Positions 58,908 through 64,000 of a DNA stretch of 64,000 nucleotides are shown piece by piece. Below the pieces are notes generated by a model, which saw nothing but the letters and a program-made list of their open reading frames with translations, was not told where the DNA came from and ran no database searches. The DNA comes from Corallococcus sp. EGB (GTDB lineage: Bacteria > Myxococcota > Myxococcia > Myxococcales > Myxococcaceae). How positions within the stretch are numbered: position 1 is the first letter of the stretch; each line of letters starts with the position of its first letter. The position numbers and the translations under genes were made by a program. The stretch spans positions 8,653,356-8,717,355 of the forward strand of contig NZ_CP079946.1 in the NCBI RefSeq assembly GCF_019968905.1. The letters are read 5' to 3'.

Positions 58908-60536
58908 GTGCTCCTGCTCAGCCTGCTTCTCCTCTTCATTGCCTCGACGACCCTGGCTGTCGTCCTCACGAAGCGGCGCGCGGAGGCACAGGCGCTCCGT
59001 GAAGCGCTCGCCCAGAAGGAACGCGTTGAGCGCGAAGTCGCCACGCTTCAGGCCCAGAAACGGGAGCTTGAGAAGTACCAGGGCGTCGTGGACGCGGAGG
59101 CTGAAGCCCGGGCCATACGCGACCGTGCGGTCGCGGAAGCAGAGGCGATCCGCGGCAAGGCGTTGGCGGAGGCAGAGACCGTCCGAAACAACGCGGCTGG
59201 CGCGGCCGCGGGCGTGCACAGCAGCGCCGCCTTGGAGGCCGCTGAACTCCGAAGACGCTCCGAGTCGGTGCTCGCAGGGGCGACCCTCGAGGCGAGCCGC
59301 ATCGTCGAGTCAGCGAACAAACGTGCACAGGAAGTGGCGGGTGAGGCCTTCGCGGCGATTCAGCACGCGAAGCACCTGGAGCAGACCGCCACGGCGATGC
59401 GCAACATCATCGAAGGTTATGGGGACCGCTACCTCGTGCCCACTCAGGGGATCCTTGATGAGCTCGCGGAGCACTTTGGCTTCACCGAGGCTGGTGCGCG
59501 ACTGAAGAGCGCGCGCGAACGGATGCGCGAGCTGATCCGCACCGGCAAGGCCGCGAGCTGCGACTACGTCGAAACAAACCGCCGCACCACGGCCATCGAG
59601 TTCGTCCTCGACGCCTTCAACGGCAAGGTGGATTCCATCCTCGCGGGCGTCCGTCACGACAACTTCGGGACGCTGGAGCAGAAGGTGAAGGATGCCTTCA
59701 GCGTGGTGAACAACAACGGGCAGGCCTTCCGGAACGCCCGCATCGCTCCGGACTACCTCGCTGTCCGGATGGAAGAGCTCAAATGGGCCGTGGTGGCCAA
59801 CGAACTGAAGCTCAAGGAGCGGGAGGAGCAGCGGCTCATCAAGGAACGCATCCGCGAGGAGGAGAAGGCCCAGCGCGAGTTCGAGAAGGCCCAGCGCGAC
59901 GCGGAGAAGGAGGAGGAGCTGCTGCGCAAGGCCATGGAGGAGGCCCGGCGTGAGTTCGAGAAGGCGGGCGACGAGCAGAAGTCGAAGTACGAGGAGCAGC
60001 TCGCGCAGCTCGCCCAGAAACTCCAGGAGGCGGAAGAGAAGAACAAGCGGGCCATCTCCATGGCGCAGCAGACCAAGACGGGCCACGTCTACGTCATCTC
60101 CAACGTGGGCTCCTTCGGCGAGAACGTCTTCAAGGTCGGCCTCACGCGCCGCCTGGAGCCGCTCGACCGCATCCGGGAGCTGGGCGATGCCAGCGTGCCG
60201 TTTGAGTTCGACGTGCATGCCCTCATCCACAGCGAGGATGCGCCCACCTTGGAGCGCGAGCTGCACAAGCGCTTCGTCCGGGAGCAGGTGAACAAGGTCA
60301 ACCCGCGCAAGGAGTTCTTCCGGCTGACACTCCAGACCATCCGACAGGTGGTGGATGGGATGGGCCTCCAGGCTCAGTGGACGATGACCGCCGAGGCCCG
60401 GGAGTTCCGCGAGACGCAGGCGGTCGAGCGCGCCATGCAGAGCCAGTCGTTCCAGGAAGGCGCATGGCTCCAGCAGCAACTCGCGAAACATGAGGCTGCC
60501 CAGATCGAGGTTGCTCGGAAAGAGGCAGTGGCCTGA
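58908..60536 (+). CDS. Membrane-anchored DUF4041/T5orf172 (GIY-YIG-like) protein
   Basis: A 542-residue protein. An N-terminal helix (LLLSLLLLFIASTTLAVVL) is followed by a long coiled coil (30-150). A DUF4041 region covers about 150-290 (YLVPTQGILDELAEHFGFTEAGARLKSARERMRELI...KVDSILAGVRHDNF). A second charged coiled coil (300-385) follows. The C-terminal T5orf172 domain (about 390-470: GHVYVISNVGSFGENVFKVGLTRRLEPLDRIRELGDASVPFEFDV) is GIY-YIG-related. Such proteins occur in phages and defence-type loci; activity is undefined. The start is the GTG at 58908, eight bases after AAGGAGG; the TTG at 58902 is too close to it. Confidence 0.85.
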   Translation: MLLLSLLLLFIASTTLAVVLTKRRAEAQALREALAQKERVEREVATLQAQKRELEKYQGVVDAEAEARAIRDRAVAEAEAIRGKALAEAETVRNNAAGAAAGVHSSAALEAAELRRRSESVLAGATLEASRIVESANKRAQEVAGEAFAAIQHAKHLEQTATAMRNIIEGYGDRYLVPTQGILDELAEHFGFTEAGARLKSARERMRELIRTGKAASCDYVETNRRTTAIEFVLDAFNGKVDSILAGVRHDNFGTLEQKVKDAFSVVNNNGQAFRNARIAPDYLAVRMEELKWAVVANELKLKEREEQRLIKERIREEEKAQREFEKAQRDAEKEEELLRKAMEEARREFEKAGDEQKSKYEEQLAQLAQKLQEAEEKNKRAISMAQQTKTGHVYVISNVGSFGENVFKVGLTRRLEPLDRIRELGDASVPFEFDVHALIHSEDAPTLERELHKRFVREQVNKVNPRKEFFRLTLQTIRQVVDGMGLQAQWTMTAEAREFRETQAVERAMQSQSFQEGAWLQQQLAKHEAAQIEVARKEAVA

Positions 60537-60610
60537 GCCTTCGAGCAACGGGGCCTTCCGCTTCATCCGGGCAGCGGAGCCCCGCTCCAGGAGCGTAGAC
60601 TCGAAAAGGG

Positions 60611-61066
60611 ATGATGCTTCGCTACCACATCCAGGCTCTGGCCATCTTCATGTTGGCGGCTTGCACGCCTCGTGCGGCCGTCGTCTCGCCGCCCGGAGAG
60701 AGTCCAGAGCCCGTCGCCAGTCAGGAGCCGGGCCCGGATGTCGCGACCGACGCCGGCTGGCCGGCATGGACCGTCACTTCGGACATCCCTCCCTGGCCTT
60801 GCAATGTGAAGAAGCGGTTCTGGAAGCGCCGCTCGCTGGAAATCCATGTCAGTGCCGGGAACTGCAGCTTCTCCATGGGGCCACCCGATGCGAGGGGCCG
60901 CTGTACGGCCGAGCAGCACGAGCCGGAGCAGCTCATAGGCTGCATAGGTACCCCCGCGTTCGACCGGGTCTTCACGATCGGCTCTGACGATGACCCCGTC
61001 ATCTGCGGGCGTCGCTGGCACTGTGGCTGCGATGAAGCGCCACCTGAAGACGCACCCGCTCCATGA
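60611..61066 (+). CDS. Cysteine-rich lipoprotein
   Basis: A 151-residue lipoprotein: MMLRYHIQALAIFMLAAC, lipobox Cys at 18. A short acidic/Pro linker leads to a compact domain with seven further Cys (PCNVKK, NCSF, RCTAEQH, GCIG, VICGRRWHCGCDE), suggesting disulfide cross-linking in the periplasm. No family is recognised. Its stop is one base from that of the convergent DUF2156 gene. Confidence 0.7.
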   Translation: MMLRYHIQALAIFMLAACTPRAAVVSPPGESPEPVASQEPGPDVATDAGWPAWTVTSDIPPWPCNVKKRFWKRRSLEIHVSAGNCSFSMGPPDARGRCTAEQHEPEQLIGCIGTPAFDRVFTIGSDDDPVICGRRWHCGCDEAPPEDAPAP

Positions 61067-61067
61067 C

Positions 61068-62453
61068 TCAGGGCTCCGGCACGCGCAGGTCGCGTGAGCG
61101 CAGCAGCATCGCGGACGCGGTGGCTGGCGCGAGCACCGACGCGAGGATGATGCTCCAGTCCCATGGCCCCCGCGCGCGTGCGGCGTTGAAGCCGAGCGCC
61201 TGAATCAATGTCAGACACGCATCCGCCGTGGTGAGCCGTCCCAGCAGCGTGGCCAGGCCGTCGCGCCAGCGGCGCAGCAGCAGCAGCAGACCCGCGATGA
61301 GCCCCACGTCGAACACCACCCAGCCGTGCTGCACCCACGGCGACGGAAACCAGTGCGCGCTCATGGGCAGCGCGAGCAACACCGTCCACGGCACCAGCAG
61401 CGCGGTCAACGCACGCACGAAGAGGCGCGGCCGCCGCAGCAGCGTGACCAGCCCGAACTTCACCAGGCTCCCCCGCGCGAAGGCCCGGAGCGCGTCGTAG
61501 ATGGCCCACACCGCCGGCTCGTCCTTCGGGTGCGCCAGGTAGAGCGTCACCCACGCGTCAGGCCGGAACTTGGCCTTGAAGGAGCGCAGGCCCTCGAAGT
61601 CGAACAGCGGGCGCCCGGCCTTGCGCGCGAACCGCAGCCACGGCCGCACCGGCCCCGCGAGCGGCGCCATCCCCAACGTCACATACCTGCGCCCGTTCAC
61701 CGCGGCCGCGCGCATCGCCGCGTCCACCAGCGTCTCCGCCGTGCCGTTGGGCGCGGAGGGCTCCCGCAAGAGGTCCTGCAGGAACCAGCCGTCGCGCGCG
61801 TACACCGGCGTCACCGACAGGAAGCCCACCACGCGCCCCTCCACCTCCGCCACGAAGGCGCGGCGCTCGCGAGCGAAGGCGCCCGGCGCCAGCCCCACCA
61901 GGAACCCCATGGTCGCCATGCGGCGCGACGCGAGCCAGTGCTCGGCCAACACCTCCACCGCCGCCCGCAGCGGATGGCCCTCCGTCTCCATCACCTCCGC
62001 GGGCACCTCGCGCACGCGCACGCCGTGGGAGCGCGCGCGGCGCAGCTGCTCGCGCAGGCTTCGGCTGCCCTTCACCACCGCCTCCCACTTCGCCGGGTCC
62101 CACACCGGCTGCTCGCCAATGGGCAGCTCCTCGAAAGGGACGAGCCGTGAGAAGCGCGACTCCGTGGCGAAGAAGTTCACGCGCTTGCCCGCGCTCCGGG
62201 CCGCCCGGTGGAAGCCCTCCACCACGTCGCACACCCGCTCCTGCGCGGCGATGGGGCCGCCGCCCGCCACCCACGCACCGCCCGTGTCCACGTAGGCGAT
62301 GCACCCATCCCCTTCCGGCGAGAACCAGTACTCGAAGCCCGGCTGCAGCACCTGGAAGGACGTCGCGTTCCAGCCGTGGCGCTTGAGCAACGCCAGCACC
62401 CGCTCGCGCGCGTCGCCCGCGTCCCGCGCGGTGTCCTGGTGGGGGTCGGCCAT
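61068..62453 (-). CDS. DUF2156 (MprF C-terminal-like) membrane protein
   Basis: A 461-residue protein. Residues 1-300 form a GNAT-duplicated domain like the lysyl-phosphatidylglycerol synthase catalytic part: 'FEYWFSPEGDGCIAYVDTGGAWVAGGGPIA', 'RVNFFATESRF', 'GMAPLAG' and the diagnostic 'FDFEGLRSFKAKFRPDAW'. Four or five membrane helices follow at the C-terminus (330-450). In MprF the order is the reverse, with helices first. It may transfer an aminoacyl or other group to a lipid. The ATG is at 62451-62453. Confidence 0.85.
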   Translation of the reverse strand: MADPHQDTARDAGDARERVLALLKRHGWNATSFQVLQPGFEYWFSPEGDGCIAYVDTGGAWVAGGGPIAAQERVCDVVEGFHRAARSAGKRVNFFATESRFSRLVPFEELPIGEQPVWDPAKWEAVVKGSRSLREQLRRARSHGVRVREVPAEVMETEGHPLRAAVEVLAEHWLASRRMATMGFLVGLAPGAFARERRAFVAEVEGRVVGFLSVTPVYARDGWFLQDLLREPSAPNGTAETLVDAAMRAAAVNGRRYVTLGMAPLAGPVRPWLRFARKAGRPLFDFEGLRSFKAKFRPDAWVTLYLAHPKDEPAVWAIYDALRAFARGSLVKFGLVTLLRRPRLFVRALTALLVPWTVLLALPMSAHWFPSPWVQHGWVVFDVGLIAGLLLLLRRWRDGLATLLGRLTTADACLTLIQALGFNAARARGPWDWSIILASVLAPATASAMLLRSRDLRVPEP

Positions 62454-62645
62454 GGTGTTTGCACTCAAACTACGTCCCGCCGGAGCGGCCCGCCAGCCAA
62501 AGGCGCCCGGGGAGGAAGGGCCCTCCCTGGACGGACTGTGTGGAAGTACTCCCTTCCCAGGTGGAGTGCGCACGGAAGGGATCCAATCCGGCCGCTCGGA
62601 CGCACTACAAGGAGTCGTCCCTGCGTTCCTCTGGAGCCGTGCGCC

Positions 62646-63344
62646 GTGTCCCCACCCCGACCCATCCCATCCACCCGGTTGTTCCTCGCCGCGCTCCTGC
62701 TCCCGGCCGCGGCCTTCGCGCAGGTGCGCACCAACGTCGCGCGGCTGCTCACCTCGGACGCGGCGGAGGTCATCGACGCGCCGGTGGTGGGCCTCCAGCG
62801 CACGGCGCTGCCGCTGTTCGCCGGGCTGTCGGTGGACACGTCCCTGTACGCGGACGCGCTGCTCGCGCCGAACCTGGGGGTGCGGTGGGCGGCGGCCGGA
62901 GGGCCGCACCGGGTGGCGCTGGGCGCGCGCTACACGCACTTCGTGGGCGCGTCCGCGTACTCCAGCCGCGTGGAGTCGCGCGAGCCCGCGATTCAAAGCT
63001 TCACGCCGGAGCTGTCCGGCCCGGCCTTCTACGCCGTGTATGGCCTGTCGCTGGGGCCGGTGCTGGTGCAGGGCGAGGCGCGCTATGCGCGGTACGACTC
63101 CGACTACCTGGCCTTCACCGGCGCGGTGGCGTGGAACTTCACCGGGGCGTGGTCGCTCATCGCGGAGGGCGGCATGCGCGTGAAGGGCGGCGCGAAGCTC
63201 AAGGCCGCCGCGGGCGTGCGCTACGGCGGCGAGCACTTCGGCATGGCGCTGGGCGCGGCCTACGTGGACCTGAGCGACCCGGCGCTCCCGGGGCAGGAGC
63301 TGCCGGTGCTGCCCACCTTCGATCTGTCCTGGAGCTTCCGATGA
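62646..63344 (+). CDS. Small outer-membrane beta-barrel protein
   Basis: A 232-residue exported protein. The GTG at 62646 gives the signal sequence ...STRLFLAALLLPAAAFAQ. The mature chain is a string of amphipathic strands (YADALLAPNLGVRWAAAG, HRVALGARYTHFVGASAYS, SWSLIAEGG-like) ending in a C-terminal aromatic (DLSWSFR), the usual BAM signal. Its stop overlaps the start of the next lipoprotein gene (ATGATG), so they probably act together in the outer membrane. Confidence 0.8.
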   Translation: MSPPRPIPSTRLFLAALLLPAAAFAQVRTNVARLLTSDAAEVIDAPVVGLQRTALPLFAGLSVDTSLYADALLAPNLGVRWAAAGGPHRVALGARYTHFVGASAYSSRVESREPAIQSFTPELSGPAFYAVYGLSLGPVLVQGEARYARYDSDYLAFTGAVAWNFTGAWSLIAEGGMRVKGGAKLKAAAGVRYGGEHFGMALGAAYVDLSDPALPGQELPVLPTFDLSWSFR

Positions 63345-63925
63345 TGCGGTGGTGCGTCGTGGGCCTGTGCGGCCTGTTGCTGGCGTCGTGCTCGGCGGAG
63401 ATCAACGTGGAGACGGCGCCGTTCACCCAGACGGTGCCGGTGACGTCGGTGCTGGCGCCGGTGTACGCGGAGGTGGCGCTGGACCTGCCGGAGGAGACGC
63501 GGGACCTGTCGGTCGTCACCGTCAACACGGTGCAGGCCGCGCTCACGGTGGCCAATCCCTCTCAAACGCTGACGCTGCAGCTGAGCGCGCGGCTGTCCTT
63601 CACGGGGCAGGCGGAGCCGGGCACGCCGAAGACCTACACGGAGGCCAACCTGCCGCCGTACTACGCGTCCTCCACGCTGCTGCTGGCGCCGCGCACGTTC
63701 GCGCCCAACAGCCGCACGCCGCTCACCGTGGACAGCCCGGCGCTGAAGCAGGCCCTGGGCCGGCAGCGCGTGTGGCTCATCGTGGAGAACACCGTCACGC
63801 GGACCAGCGGCCTGCCCACGGGCGGCCTGCCGGTGAACATCGTGCTGGAGAACATCGTGTTCAGCGCCAACGTCACCAAGACCTTCCCGGGACTGGGCGG
63901 GGCCCTGGAGGTCGGCGGACTCTAG
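63341..63925 (+). CDS. Outer-membrane-associated lipoprotein
   Basis: A 194-residue lipoprotein (MMRWCVVGLCGLLLASC, lipobox Cys at 17). The mature domain is beta-rich, Thr/Val-rich (TVPVTSVLAPVYAEVALDL, TLQLSARLSFTGQAEPG, NIVLENIVFSANVTKTF). No family is recognised. It is translationally coupled to the preceding barrel gene and is probably its periplasmic or surface partner. A second in-frame ATG is at 63344. Confidence 0.8.
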   Translation: MMRWCVVGLCGLLLASCSAEINVETAPFTQTVPVTSVLAPVYAEVALDLPEETRDLSVVTVNTVQAALTVANPSQTLTLQLSARLSFTGQAEPGTPKTYTEANLPPYYASSTLLLAPRTFAPNSRTPLTVDSPALKQALGRQRVWLIVENTVTRTSGLPTGGLPVNIVLENIVFSANVTKTFPGLGGALEVGGL

Positions 63926-63931
63926 GGCCGG

Positions 63932-63976
63932 AAGCCGGGCCCCCAGGGTACGGCCCTGCCATGGGAGGCCCGGCTT
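63932..63976 (+). terminator. Terminator hairpin at window end
   Basis: AAGCCGGGCC (63932-63941) and GGCCCGGCTT (63967-63976) form a perfect 10-bp stem just after the lipoprotein stop; an inner CAGGG/CCCTG stem sits in the loop. There is no T-run. Confidence 0.65.
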
Positions 63977-64000
63977 GTAGTACCGCTCAGGTCCCGTCGT

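Overview
The window is a GC-rich, densely packed bacterial chromosome segment. Its gene content points to a myxobacterium close to Corallococcus/Myxococcus: many lipoproteins and outer-membrane barrels, an ECF sigma/anti-sigma pair of the RpoE1 type, a histone H1-like basic protein, geosmin synthase, and strong third-position GC bias. This assignment is an inference from gene content; no rRNA or tRNA gene was seen. There is no prophage, insertion sequence or convincing CRISPR array.

Layout. 1-5 kb: the tail of a gene, a TrkA/cyclic-nucleotide-binding protein, an NTF2-like protein, a TPR protein and an aldehyde dehydrogenase-family enzyme. 5-8 kb: a BlaI-type repressor with an M56 (BlaR1-like) membrane protease and two palindromic operators. 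8-12.6 kb: a lipoprotein, a barrel protein, a phospholipase D-family enzyme and a small basic protein behind a C-rich/G-rich tandem tract. 12.6-17.2 kb: an ECF sigma factor, its zinc-finger anti-sigma and a secreted protein, then two membrane-associated unknowns and hemF. 17-26 kb: DUF3467, an esterase, a hybrid histidine kinase and an ABC transporter with an AttH/CrtC lipocalin-like partner. 26-30 kb: a run of small regulators (HxlR, TetR) with an NmrA reductase, a Dabb protein and an SDR epimerase, with readable operators. 31-36 kb: glycerol kinase, pterin dehydratase, a barrel protein and a beta-propeller lipoprotein.

35.9-41.1 kb is the most notable locus. A bifunctional geosmin synthase is followed on the same strand by two paralogous Family 2B encapsulin shell genes, which are HK97-type shells with a cyclic-nucleotide-binding insert. 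The synthase carries the same ten-residue motif, SGLG[TR]SA[LM]RI, twice: once in the linker between its two cyclase domains and once at its extreme C-terminus. Both copies lie outside the catalytic cores, as expected of cargo-loading peptides. The inference is a two-component protein nanocompartment that packages geosmin synthesis.

41-51 kb: an H1-like protein, dapE and dapD flanking a ChrR-type cupin anti-sigma, a PLP decarboxylase, a DPM1-like glycosyltransferase, MreB and a TPR-like membrane protein. 51-64 kb: a roughly 70-bp-period array of TGTCCGRCTGTCGGACA palindromes (also present as a pair at 29 kb), two tiny membrane proteins, a cytochrome/phosphoesterase/di-heme peroxidase operon, a possible secreted effector, a CPA1-type antiporter with a C-terminal RCK-like region, a membrane-anchored DUF4041/T5orf172 protein, a DUF2156 membrane protein and a barrel/lipoprotein pair.
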